Assembly (NCBI RefSeq): GCF_000244975.1 | Contig: NZ_CM001440.1 | Coordinates: 3,456,325 to 3,520,324, forward strand | From: Saccharomonospora cyanea NA-134 | Lineage (GTDB): Bacteria; Actinomycetota; Actinomycetes; Mycobacteriales; Pseudonocardiaceae | Direction: 5' to 3' | Length of the DNA: 64,000 bases | Shown here: positions 1-7,821 of the stretch, in pieces | Position numbering within the stretch: position 1 is the first letter of the stretch | Layout of the letters: each line of letters opens with the position of its first letter | Translations under genes and position numbers: made by a program | The notes under the pieces: model-generated | What the model saw: the letters and a program-made list of their open reading frames with translations, nothing else | Database searches by the model: none | Told to the model about the DNA's origin: nothing

Positions 1-1505
1 GCGAGCCTGCGCCAGATCGCCGCCTGCCGCACCACCGGGCTGCCGTCCACCAGACGAACCGCCTCCCTGGCGAACGCGATCGCGCGCTCGGGCTCTCCCG
101 ACCTGGCGGCGAGCTCCGACGCCGACAGCAGCAGCGTCGTCTCGTGGCACTCGGGTGGCCTTCGCTCGGCGGGCACCGCGTCCCAGATCTCCAGCGCCTG
201 CTCCACGTGCCGCAACGCGGACCCGGGAGCTCCGAGCTGTTCGGCCTCGTCCGCCGCGCGCACGAGCGCGGCCAGTGCCGTGGGCAGGTCCCGGCTGCGC
301 AGACTGTGGTAGGCCAGGCGGGCGTCACTGCCACGTGACGGCGGCAGCGCGCGGATGCGAGCGGCGTAGGCGGCGTGCATGCGGGAACGTTCGCCCGGCA
401 ACAGGTCGTGGTAGACGGCCTCCCGCAGGAGTGCGTGCCGGAACCGGTAACACCCCTGCTCGATGACGAGGACGTGGTGGTGGACCGCCTCCCGCAGCGT
501 CTCCTCCACGTCGAGTTCCCCCACCCCGGCGACCTCGGCGACCGCCGTGTCGGCCACGTCCACGCTCGCCACCGACACCGCGCGCAGCACCCGCCGGGTC
601 TCCGGTGACAGTCGTTCCAGGCGAGTCAGCAGCACGTCGGCCAGCCCGTCCGGAACGTCGTCCGCCGACACACCTGCGGCCACCAACTCCTCCGCGAAGA
701 AGGGGTTGCCCTCACAGCGGCGCACGAGCCGGTCGAGAGTGTCGGGCGAAAGGGGACGTTCCGCCAGCGACGTCAGGAAGGCCCTGGTCTCGTCGTCCGA
801 CAGCGGAGGCACGTCCACGCGCTCGACGGCCGCCGACCGCACCAGTTCCGCCAGCAGCGGTCGCAGCGGGTGTCGCCGGTGCACCTCCTCGGCCCGGTAA
901 CTGGCGACCACCAGCAACCGCCGCCCTCCCAGCCGTCCCACGAGGAACGACAACAGGTCGCGTGTCGCGCCGTCGGCCCAGTGGAGATCCTCCACGACCA
1001 GCACCACAGGGCGGCGGCGGGCGAGTTCGCTCAACACTCCCAGCACGGCGTCGAACAATCGGAGCTGACCGAGGTCGTGCTCGGTCCTGACCCTGTGGAC
1101 ATCCTGTTCGGACGCCGCCGGCCGGGCCGAAACCTCCTGCCTGCCCGCTCCGGCCGACACCTGGGACACCAGTGTGGACAGTGCGGGCCAGGCGGCCACG
1201 GCGTCCGCCACGTCGGGGTCGCCGGACGCGGCGAGTGTCCCCAGCGCCTCCGTGAACGGCAGGTACGGCAGCCCGCCCTCGTACAGGTCGAGACACCGGC
1301 CGGTCAGGACGAGATGTCCGCGCCCGGCGGCGTCGGCCGTGAGCTCCGCCAGCAGGCGCGTCTTGCCCACCCCCGCGTCGCCCGCGAGGAGCACGCCACG
1401 CCCCCGCGTCCGTTCGATGTCGGCGAGGGCCGCGCGCAACCGGCGCAACTGCTCCACGCGGCCGACCAGCGGCAGTGTCAGACCCAGTCGAGGCACGAGT
1501 GCCAT
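1..1505 (-). CDS. LuxR-family ATPase transcriptional regulator (3' part outside window)
   Basis: Reading from an ATG at 1505, about 501 residues are visible and the frame is still open at base 1. An AAA ATPase domain begins at once: Walker A GDAGVGKT lies near residues 42-49 and a Walker B-like VVLVVEDLHWADG near residue 168. A segment typical of MalT/LuxR-type STAND ATPases, with FRHALLREAVYHDLLPGER, follows near residue 358. The last visible part is helical and TPR-like. In this family the C-terminus carries a LuxR helix-turn-helix, which would lie outside the window. Such proteins are signal-responsive activators, often pathway-specific in actinomycetes. No clear Shine-Dalgarno precedes the start. 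The target is unknown. Confidence 0.85.
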   Translation of the reverse strand, partial: MALVPRLGLTLPLVGRVEQLRRLRAALADIERTRGRGVLLAGDAGVGKTRLLAELTADAAGRGHLVLTGRCLDLYEGGLPYLPFTEALGTLAASGDPDVADAVAAWPALSTLVSQVSAGAGRQEVSARPAASEQDVHRVRTEHDLGQLRLFDAVLGVLSELARRRPVVLVVEDLHWADGATRDLLSFLVGRLGGRRLLVVASYRAEEVHRRHPLRPLLAELVRSAAVERVDVPPLSDDETRAFLTSLAERPLSPDTLDRLVRRCEGNPFFAEELVAAGVSADDVPDGLADVLLTRLERLSPETRRVLRAVSVASVDVADTAVAEVAGVGELDVEETLREAVHHHVLVIEQGCYRFRHALLREAVYHDLLPGERSRMHAAYAARIRALPPSRGSDARLAYHSLRSRDLPTALAALVRAADEAEQLGAPGSALRHVEQALEIWDAVPAERRPPECHETTLLLSASELAARSGEPERAIAFAREAVRLVDGSPVVRQAAIWRRL

Positions 1506-1523
1506 TGTCGCCCAACCGTGTGA

Positions 1524-1748
1524 TCAGGAGGCCATCAGCAGGTCTTCGCCCGCTTCCGTGGGCTTCTCGCCGTGCTCACCCTCTCCCCGCGACCGCGCGT
1601 CGCCCGGCTGTACCCGCTCGGGTCCCGCTTCGTCCGACCCGCCACCGTGCCGAGGCTTTCCCGGCCTCGCGGCGTACCGGCGCAGCGTCTCCTCCCGGTA
1701 GCCGATCTCGGCCCACGTCGAACCGATCGTCCAACTCGATCCCAGCAT
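1524..1748 (-). CDS. Hypothetical protein, 74 residues
   Basis: This small frame lies 18 bases upstream of the LuxR-type regulator on the same strand. The chosen ATG at 1748 has AGGGG about eleven bases ahead; an upstream start would add about 30 arginine-rich residues. The product begins MLGSSWTIGSTWAEIGY, continues with a short basic helix (REETLRRYAARPGKP), and ends in a charged Gly/Glu-rich tail. I do not recognise the family. The order Trp-Ala-Glu-Ile-Gly-Tyr then Arg-rich helix faintly resembles a short DNA-binding helix pair, but that is speculation. It may also be non-coding. Confidence 0.4.
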   Translation of the reverse strand: MLGSSWTIGSTWAEIGYREETLRRYAARPGKPRHGGGSDEAGPERVQPGDARSRGEGEHGEKPTEAGEDLLMAS

Positions 1749-1854
1749 CGTGGTCACACCCCTCGCGTCGTGTCCGTGTCGTGTCCTTGCCCCACGAACA
1801 CTGCTGCGAAGGCCCGGTGCCGGACATCGGTCGTTCACGTCGCTCAGAACGCAC

Positions 1855-1896
1855 TCGACCCCTTACCACGCCGTCCTGAGGTGGGTAAGGGGTCGA
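1855..1896 (-). terminator. Terminator after the DUF397 gene
   Basis: A perfect 13-base-pair inverted repeat (arms 1855-1867 and 1884-1896, arm TCGACCCCTTACC) encloses a 16-base loop. It starts 12 bases past the stop of the DUF397 gene, in the right place to end the XRE-DUF397 transcript. There is no long U-tract, which is usual in actinomycetes. Confidence 0.65.
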
Positions 1897-1907
1897 ACGA
1901 ACGGCCT

Positions 1908-2117
1908 TTAGCTCAGATCGAGCTCACCGGCTCGGGCAGCGGCCAGGAAAGCGTCCCATTCCGGACCGGACAGCGTCAGCGCGCCGCCGGCGGGATTCTT
2001 CGAGTCGCGCACGGCGGCGCCGTCGCCCGTGAAGGCGACCTCGACGCAGTCGTTGCCGCCGCCGCTGTAGCTGCTCTTGCGCCATTCGAGCCTGGCCAGG
2101 TCGGTGTCGGCCACCAT
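1908..2117 (-). CDS. DUF397 domain protein
   Basis: This 69-residue protein has the DUF397 signature: EWRKSSYSGGGNDCVEVA near the N-terminus, then VRDSKNP, and a closing LTLSGPEWDAFLAAARAGEL. DUF397 proteins are small partners of XRE/DUF5753 regulators (the WhiJ type of Streptomyces) and affect development or antibiotic production. The XRE/DUF5753 gene lies directly upstream, 36 bases away on the same strand, so the pair is very likely co-transcribed. The biochemical role of the family is unsettled; an antitoxin or co-regulator function has been proposed. Confidence 0.9.
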   Translation of the reverse strand: MVADTDLARLEWRKSSYSGGGNDCVEVAFTGDGAAVRDSKNPAGGALTLSGPEWDAFLAAARAGELDLS

Positions 2118-2153
2118 CCTTGCTCCTTCGTCAGCTCCGGTTGGAGTTCGTTG

Positions 2154-3005
2154 TCACTTTGCGAACCGCCGCGCCGCGTCGGCGATGGCCTCGACCGAAT
2201 CGTCCGGCTTGAGCGCGGCGGCCCGCAAATGATCGAACATCAGCGTGTACCTGCGCACGTCGGCTTCCATTTCTAGATAGAAGCCCCCACTGGTGGTGTC
2301 CACATAAACCACGTCAGGGTCCGCGAACTCGGGAAACCCCAGGATCAGAAAGGGTCCCTCCATGCCCGGATGGGCCCCGGTCCCGAAAGGAACCACCTGG
2401 ATTGTCACATGGGGAAGCCGCGCAATCTCACACAATTGAGTGAATTGTTCGGCCATCACGTCACGACCGCCCACCGCCCGATGGAGTACCGCCTCGTCGA
2501 TGACCGCCCAGTACTCGGGAGGGTTCGGGTCGCGCAGCAGACGCTGCCGCGTCATCCTGGCCGCGACCCGGCGTTCGATCTCGGAGTCCTCCGCGTCGGG
2601 CCGCATCGCGCGGATGACCGCGTGCGCGTACCGCTCGGTCTGCAACAGACCGGGCACCAGCAACGCCTGGAACGCCTTGAGGGAACTGGCGTCGGCCTCG
2701 AGCCCCACGAACGCGCCGGTGAAGACCTCGTTGTACGCGTGCCACCAGCCGCGTTTACGCGCCTCGCGCGCGAGCTGGACCAGCGCCTCCTGATCGTCCC
2801 CGCGAACGCCGTACAACTCGAGCATGTCGCGGACGTCGCGCGGCGTGACCCCGACGTGCCCGGTCTCGATCCGGCTGATCTTGGAAGCCGAGCACTCCAG
2901 CTTCTCCCCCACCTCGTCGATGGTGAGCGCGGCTCTCTCCCGGAGCCGCCGCAACTCCCCGGCCAGTCTCCGCCGCCGTACGGTCGGGCCGTGCCCTCGG
3001 GTCAT
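2154..3005 (-). CDS. XRE-family regulator with DUF5753 domain
   Basis: The product is 283 residues. An N-terminal helix-turn-helix (about residues 10-65, LRERAALTIDEVGEKLECSASKISRIETG) is followed by a DUF5753 domain with the typical YEAEA-like region, here FVGLEADASSLKAFQALLVPGLLQTERYA (split as FVGLEADASSL and KAFQALLVPGLLQTE), and a C-terminal part with QVVPFGTGAHPGMEGPF. The ATG at 3005 is preceded by GGAGGTGCAGTC, a strong Shine-Dalgarno, so I prefer it to an in-frame start 11 codons upstream. It forms a pair with the downstream DUF397 gene. Members of this family regulate development and secondary metabolism; the operator is not known here. Confidence 0.92.
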   Translation of the reverse strand: MTRGHGPTVRRRRLAGELRRLRERAALTIDEVGEKLECSASKISRIETGHVGVTPRDVRDMLELYGVRGDDQEALVQLAREARKRGWWHAYNEVFTGAFVGLEADASSLKAFQALLVPGLLQTERYAHAVIRAMRPDAEDSEIERRVAARMTRQRLLRDPNPPEYWAVIDEAVLHRAVGGRDVMAEQFTQLCEIARLPHVTIQVVPFGTGAHPGMEGPFLILGFPEFADPDVVYVDTTSGGFYLEMEADVRRYTLMFDHLRAAALKPDDSVEAIADAARRFAK

Positions 3006-3199
3006 GACTGCACCTCCGGTTGGTCGCTCCGCGCACATCTAACCAGCAAGCGCGACGCACGAGACCGACGACAGCGGACGGTGAGGCTGGAATCCCCGAT
3101 CGATGGACTGCAAATTGCACGAGGGGGTTGTATGCTCGCTCGTGCTCCACGGACGACGAACGACGGTTCCGTAAAAACGCGAATAATCGGGAGAGCAGA

Positions 3200-3568
3200 G
3201 TGGTAGCCGGGCGCGATCTCATCGTCACTCCGTTACAGGAGAGCGTGCATCGTAAACTGGACGAAATCACGCACTCGGTACACACGACCTCGCCCGGAAT
3301 CCGGGACGAACTCGACACTCTCAGCGTCGCACTGCTGGCGGGCGCGCTCCGCACCGTACTGGCCGAGCACCAACCCGACGCGAGTGGACACTGCACTCTG
3401 TGCCACGGCAGGCGCAGACCCTTCGCACGCAAACGCGGTCCGCTGCCGTGCCGGGCCTACCTCGCCGCGCAGGTCGCTCTCGTACCGGACGAGCCGGTGA
3501 CGCCGAGAAGGCCCAAAAACTCCTCGCGTCACCGGCTCCGGGAACGCACGGCGTTCTTCTTGTCCTGA
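3200..3568 (+). CDS. Small Cys/His-motif protein of unknown function
   Basis: The product is 122 residues from a GTG preceded by GGGAG at six to seven bases. An upstream extension of about 60 residues has no conserved character. The N-terminal half is helical (RDLIVTPLQESVHRKLDEI), and the middle holds HCTLCHGRRRPFARKRGPLPCRAY, a possible zinc site from two Cys and two His plus a third Cys. It is divergent from the XRE/DUF5753 regulator with 194 bases between them, a region that must contain both promoters. Similar proteins beside XRE/DUF5753 genes are common in Pseudonocardiaceae, but no function is known to me. Confidence 0.6.
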   Translation: MVAGRDLIVTPLQESVHRKLDEITHSVHTTSPGIRDELDTLSVALLAGALRTVLAEHQPDASGHCTLCHGRRRPFARKRGPLPCRAYLAAQVALVPDEPVTPRRPKNSSRHRLRERTAFFLS

Positions 3569-3580
3569 CCTGCCCGGTGA

Positions 3581-3650
3581 GAGCTCCTGCCACCTCGGCG
3601 TTCGATCAGGGGGGCGTCGCGAGCCGAACAGGTCGATGTGTCAGGAGCTC
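3581..3650. terminator. Possible bidirectional terminator between convergent genes
   Basis: Nine-base arms GAGCTCCTG (3581-3589) and CAGGAGCTC (3642-3650) are perfectly complementary. They enclose a 52-base loop that can fold further. The element lies between two convergent genes, which suits a two-way terminator, but the large loop makes this weak. Confidence 0.35.
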
Positions 3651-3656
3651 CAAGGC

Positions 3657-4562
3657 TCACAGCACGCGGATCAGACCTTCCTGCACGACGGTCGCGATGT
3701 GGGTGCCGTCCCGGGCGAAGAGCTGTCCCGTCGCCAGCGCGCGAGCGTTCGACGCCGTCGGGGACGCACTGTCGTACAGGAACCACTCGTCCGCACGGAA
3801 CGGCCGGTGGAACCACAGCGCGTGATCGAGACTCGCGCCGAGCACGCGGTCGAAGTCCCAGTACACCCCGTGCCGCGCGAGCGTGGAGTCCAGCAACGTC
3901 ATGTCGGACGCATACGTGAGCACGCACACGTGCAGCAACCGGTCGTCGGGCAGGGTGCCGTCGGCCTTCATCCACACCTGGTTGCGGGCTGGCCGCTCAC
4001 CCGTCTCCCGCGTCACCCACGGCGGCTCGTTGACGTAACGGATGTCCATCGGCCGCGGCTGTGTACGCAGTCCCAGCGTGTCCTCGTATCCGGCGGCGCG
4101 CTCCGCCAACGTCGGCAGCGACTCGGGGTCGGGCACGTCGGGCATCGGCTCCGCGTGCTCCACGCCGGGCTCGGGCGCCTGGAAGGAGGCGGACAACGAG
4201 AAGATCGCCTTGCCGTGCTGGATCGCCACCACACGCCGCGTGGTGAACGACCGGCCGTCCCGGATGCGATCCACCTCGTAGATGATCGGCACCTTCGGGT
4301 CGCCGGGCCGGATGAAGTACGCGTGCAACGAGTGCACACCGCGTTCACTCGACACCGTGCGCCCCGCCGCCACCAGGGCCTGCCCCGCGACCTGACCACC
4401 GAACACCCTGGTGGGCGAGTGTGGCGGGCTCACCCCCCGGTAGATGTTCTCCTCGATCCGTTCGAGGTCCAACAGGCCGATGAGTCTGTCGAGCACGTGC
4501 TGCCCGCCCAGCCCACCGTCGGCGTCCAACCCGGACGCGGCCTGCCTTGCCAGCTCAGTCAT
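3657..4562 (-). CDS. tesB: Acyl-CoA thioesterase II
   Basis: This 301-residue protein has the double hot-dog fold sequence of TesB. The first half holds FGGQVAGQALVAA and the second half holds LDHALWFHRPF followed by ARALATGQLF and VVQEGLIR. These supply the Asp and Gln of the Asp-Thr/Ser-Gln catalytic site known from E. coli TesB. It hydrolyses medium and long acyl-CoA to free fatty acid and CoA in the cytoplasm. It lies 48 bases downstream of pyruvate kinase on the same strand and may be read from that transcript. Length is normal for the family. Confidence 0.93.
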   Translation of the reverse strand: MTELARQAASGLDADGGLGGQHVLDRLIGLLDLERIEENIYRGVSPPHSPTRVFGGQVAGQALVAAGRTVSSERGVHSLHAYFIRPGDPKVPIIYEVDRIRDGRSFTTRRVVAIQHGKAIFSLSASFQAPEPGVEHAEPMPDVPDPESLPTLAERAAGYEDTLGLRTQPRPMDIRYVNEPPWVTRETGERPARNQVWMKADGTLPDDRLLHVCVLTYASDMTLLDSTLARHGVYWDFDRVLGASLDHALWFHRPFRADEWFLYDSASPTASNARALATGQLFARDGTHIATVVQEGLIRVL

Positions 4563-4610
4563 AGCAGCGATTCAACACCGTACGAGAGGCCGTGCCACCC
4601 CCTCGGCCCG

Positions 4611-6035
4611 TCAGGAGAGATCGTCCTCACCCAGCCGGTGCACGCGGATGAGGTTGGTGGAGCCGACGGTGCCCGGGGGCGAACCCGCGACGATCACCAC
4701 GACGTCACCGCGCTGGTAGCGGCCGGTCTCCAGCATGGCGTGGTCCACCTGCTCGATCATGCGGTCGGTGGAGTCGACCTGCGCGACCAGGCGCGCCGTG
4801 GTGCCCCACGTCATGGCGAGCTGCCTGCGCACGCTCTCCAGCGGCGTGAAGGCCAGCAGCGGCAGCCGCGTGTGCAGGCGCGCGAGCCTGCGCACGGTGT
4901 CGCCGGACTGCGTGAACGCGACCAGTGCCTTGGCGTTGAGCCGCTCCCCGATGTCCTTCGCGGCGTAGGAGATGACACCCCGCTTGGTGCGCGGCACGTG
5001 ACTGAGCGGCGGCACGGACGGCATGTCCGCCTCCACGGCCTGCACGATGCGGCTCATGGTCTCCACGGTCTCGATCGGGTACCGGCCGACGCTGGTCTCC
5101 CCGGAGAGCATGACGGCGTCGGTGCCGTCGAGCACCGCGTTGGCCACATCGGAGGCCTCCGCCCTCGTCGGCCGCGAGTTGCCGATCATCGAGTCCAGCA
5201 TCTGGGTGGCGACGATGACCGGCTTCGCGTTCTCGCGGGCGATCTGGATGGCGCGCTTCTGCACCAGCGGCACCTGCTCCAGCGGCAGTTCGACACCGAG
5301 GTCTCCGCGCGCCACCATCAGGCCGTCGAAGGCGAGCACGATGGCCTCGAGGTTGTAGACCGCCTCGGGCTTCTCCAGCTTGGCGATCACCGGGACCCGG
5401 CCCTTGCCGACCCGGTCCATCACCTGGTGCACGAGGTCGATGTCGGCGGGCGAGCGGACGAACGACAGGGCCACGAAGTCGACACCGAGTTCCATGGCGA
5501 ACTCGAGGTCCTCGATGTCCTTCTCGGAGAGCGCGGGCACCGAGACGTCCATACCGGGCAGGGACACGCCCTTGTTGTTGCTCACCGGGCCACCCTCGGT
5601 GACCTCGCAGACCACGTCGGGGCCTTCGACCCGCTGCACGACGAGGCCGACCTTGCCGTCGTCGACGAGCAGGCGGTCACCCTCCTTGGCGTCCTTGGCC
5701 AGCCCCTTGTAGGTGGTGGAGACACGGTCGTGGGTGCCTGCGACATCCTCCACGGTGATGCGCACGACGTCACCGGTCCGCCACTCCACGGGACCACCGG
5801 CGAAGGTACCCAGCCGGATCTTCGGCCCCTGGAGGTCGGCGAGGATGCCCACCGCGCGCCCCGACTCCGCGGAGGCGGCTCTGATCAAGTCGTAGACCTG
5901 CTTGTGATCGCCGTGGCTGCCGTGGCTGAAGTTCATCCTCGCCACGTCCATACCGGCGTCGACGAGCGCCCGGACCTTGTCCGCCGTCGCCGTAGCCGGG
6001 CCGAGGGTGCATACGATTTTCGCTCGTCTACTCAC
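4611..6035 (-). CDS. pyk: Pyruvate kinase
   Basis: The product is 474 residues from a GTG. It begins with the TIM-barrel motif KIVCTLGPAT and has VARMNFSHG near residue 32, the K-binding EKPEAVYNLEAI, GDLGVELPLEQVP in the active-site loop, and VMLSGETSVGRYP in the substrate loop. The enzyme converts phosphoenolpyruvate and ADP to pyruvate and ATP. The C-terminal allosteric domain is complete. tesB follows 48 bases downstream. A phosphofructokinase lies 1.8 kb upstream on the same strand, so two glycolytic control steps are near each other, with a carboxylate transporter gene between. Confidence 0.97.
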   Translation of the reverse strand: MSRRAKIVCTLGPATATADKVRALVDAGMDVARMNFSHGSHGDHKQVYDLIRAASAESGRAVGILADLQGPKIRLGTFAGGPVEWRTGDVVRITVEDVAGTHDRVSTTYKGLAKDAKEGDRLLVDDGKVGLVVQRVEGPDVVCEVTEGGPVSNNKGVSLPGMDVSVPALSEKDIEDLEFAMELGVDFVALSFVRSPADIDLVHQVMDRVGKGRVPVIAKLEKPEAVYNLEAIVLAFDGLMVARGDLGVELPLEQVPLVQKRAIQIARENAKPVIVATQMLDSMIGNSRPTRAEASDVANAVLDGTDAVMLSGETSVGRYPIETVETMSRIVQAVEADMPSVPPLSHVPRTKRGVISYAAKDIGERLNAKALVAFTQSGDTVRRLARLHTRLPLLAFTPLESVRRQLAMTWGTTARLVAQVDSTDRMIEQVDHAMLETGRYQRGDVVVIVAGSPPGTVGSTNLIRVHRLGEDDLS

Positions 6036-6092
6036 ACTCGAACAGCGTAGCCGCTACGGCCGGGTACGTCTGTACCGATCCCGAAAACATTC

Positions 6093-6122
6093 GGTGTCGC
6101 GGCGGGCGAGCGCCGCGACACC
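6093..6122 (-). terminator. Terminator after the DASS symporter gene
   Basis: A perfect 12-base-pair stem, GGTGTCGCGGCG with its complement, closes a six-base loop (GGCGAG). It starts 12 bases past the symporter stop. On the minus strand the stem is followed by GAATGTTTTCGG, a short U-rich stretch, so this is a good intrinsic terminator separating the symporter from pyk. Confidence 0.75.
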
Positions 6123-6134
6123 TCCGCAACCTGA

Positions 6135-7643
6135 TCAGTAGGCCAGGCCGAACACCCAGGCCCCCAGCGTGTACGCGGCGAGGGTGATGATGACGAGTGC
6201 GATGGCGTTGAGCCAGGCACCGCCCTTCACCATCTGTCCGATGGTGACCTGGCCGGTGCCGAACACGATGGCGTTCGGCGGCGTCGCCACGGGCAGCATG
6301 AACGCGCAGGTCGCGGCCAGCGCGGCGGGAACGGCCAGCACCATCGGCCCGTGTCCGAGCCCCACCGCGACACCGCCCAGGATCGGCAGGAACGCCGCCG
6401 CCGTCGCGGTGTTGCTGGTGAGTTCGGTGAGCAACAGCACGAGCAGCGCGACCACGGCGACCAGCACGATCAACGGCAGGGCGTCGAGCGCACCGACCCG
6501 CTGACCGATCCACTCGGACAGCCCCGTGTCGGTGAAGTGCTTCGACAGGCTCAGCCCGCCGCCGAACAACAGCAGGATGCCCCACGGCAGCTCCTTCGCC
6601 GTGTCCCAGTCGAGAGTGCGGACGCCCTGCCGCCGGTCGACCGGCAGCGCGAACAGCAGCACGGCGGCGGCGATGGCGATGCCGGCGTCCGAGATGTTGC
6701 CGAGCCACGGCACCGCGTTCGCCACCGCCTCGATGTCGGCGAGCGTGGGAATGACGATCCACGACAGCGCGGCCAGCACGAAAACGGCCAGTGCGTTCCA
6801 CTCGCCCCGACCCATCGGTCCCAGGTCGTCCAGTTGCTGCCGGATGAGCTCGCGACCCCCGGGAAGCGAGGTCAGCCTGGGCCGGAACACCCGGGTCAGC
6901 ACGAACCACGCCACCGCGAGGAACACCACCGCGATGGGCAGGCCGAAGAGCATCCACTTGCCGAACGAGATGGTGATGTCGAAGTTCTCCTCCAGGTACC
7001 CCACGAGCAGCGTGTTCGGCGGGGTCCCGATGATCGTGGCCAGAGAACCGATGGACGCCGCGTAGGCGATGCCGAGCATCAGCGCCGTGGCGAAGTTCGG
7101 ATCACCCTTACCGTCACCGAGCTGCGAGACGAGACCGAGCACCGACAACCCGATGGGCATCATCATCACGGCGGTGGCGGTGTTGCTCACCCACATGCTG
7201 ATGAACCCGGTGGCGATCATGAACCCGGCCACCAGCAGCACCGGTTTCGTCCCCACGGCGAGCACCGTCCGCAGCGCGATGCGCTTGTGGAGGTTCCAGC
7301 GCTGCATGGCCAGCGCGATCATGAAGCCGCCCATGAAGAGGAAGATGATGTCGTCCGCGTACGGCGCGGCGGCGTCACCGATGTCGCTGACGCCGAAGAA
7401 CGGGAACAACACCATCGGCAGCAGCGCGGTGGCGGCCAGCGGCAAGGCCTCCGTGACCCACCAGACCGCCATGAGGACCGCGACGGCGGCCGTGGTCTTG
7501 CCCGGGCCGGACAGGCTGTCGGGCAGAAGCAGGAAGACGGCGACCGCGAGCACCGGGCCCAGTGCCATTCCGATCCAGTGTCTGCGCGGCGCCGCCGCGC
7601 CGGGCGACGAGCTCACGGGCTCGCTCCTCACGGACTGTGCCAT
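6135..7643 (-). CDS. DASS-family sodium/anion (dicarboxylate) symporter
   Basis: The 502-residue membrane protein has about eleven to twelve hydrophobic segments. It carries the two SNT-type motifs of the divalent anion:Na+ symporter (SLC13) family: WVSNTATAVMMMPIG in the first half and LTSNTATAAAFLPI in the second. These motifs form the Na+ and carboxylate sites. Substrates in the family are succinate, malate, citrate or sulfate; the sequence alone does not decide. GGAGGTGAGTC precedes the ATG. It sits between two terminators and is probably transcribed alone. Confidence 0.9.
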   Translation of the reverse strand: MAQSVRSEPVSSSPGAAAPRRHWIGMALGPVLAVAVFLLLPDSLSGPGKTTAAVAVLMAVWWVTEALPLAATALLPMVLFPFFGVSDIGDAAAPYADDIIFLFMGGFMIALAMQRWNLHKRIALRTVLAVGTKPVLLVAGFMIATGFISMWVSNTATAVMMMPIGLSVLGLVSQLGDGKGDPNFATALMLGIAYAASIGSLATIIGTPPNTLLVGYLEENFDITISFGKWMLFGLPIAVVFLAVAWFVLTRVFRPRLTSLPGGRELIRQQLDDLGPMGRGEWNALAVFVLAALSWIVIPTLADIEAVANAVPWLGNISDAGIAIAAAVLLFALPVDRRQGVRTLDWDTAKELPWGILLLFGGGLSLSKHFTDTGLSEWIGQRVGALDALPLIVLVAVVALLVLLLTELTSNTATAAAFLPILGGVAVGLGHGPMVLAVPAALAATCAFMLPVATPPNAIVFGTGQVTIGQMVKGGAWLNAIALVIITLAAYTLGAWVFGLAY

Positions 7644-7763
7644 GACTCACCTCCATCGCTGAGTGTCCGGAATGTACCGCGATCACGCGGCGCTTTCACC
7701 CGGACGTGCGACGCCGAGATGTGCTTGTTGTGATTCTGCGTGAGCGAAGCGTCCCGGAAACAG

Positions 7764-7796
7764 CACGAGGCCGCCGAACGGGTCGGCGGCCTCGTG
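7764..7796 (-). terminator. Terminator after phosphofructokinase
   Basis: A perfect 14-base-pair stem (arms 7764-7777 and 7783-7796, arm CACGAGGCCGCCGA) closes a five-base loop. It begins 26 bases past the phosphofructokinase stop and is followed on the minus strand by a short T-run (CTGTTTCC). Confidence 0.75.
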
Positions 7797-7821
7797 CGGA
7801 GATGCGTTCTTGTCCGCGGGA

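Noticed and set aside
3636-6050. An open frame of about 800 codons on the plus strand opposite tesB and pyk
   Set aside because: It is the antisense mirror of two well-recognised enzymes in high-GC DNA, has a low-complexity His/Arg/Asp-rich product and no recognisable domain or ribosome site.
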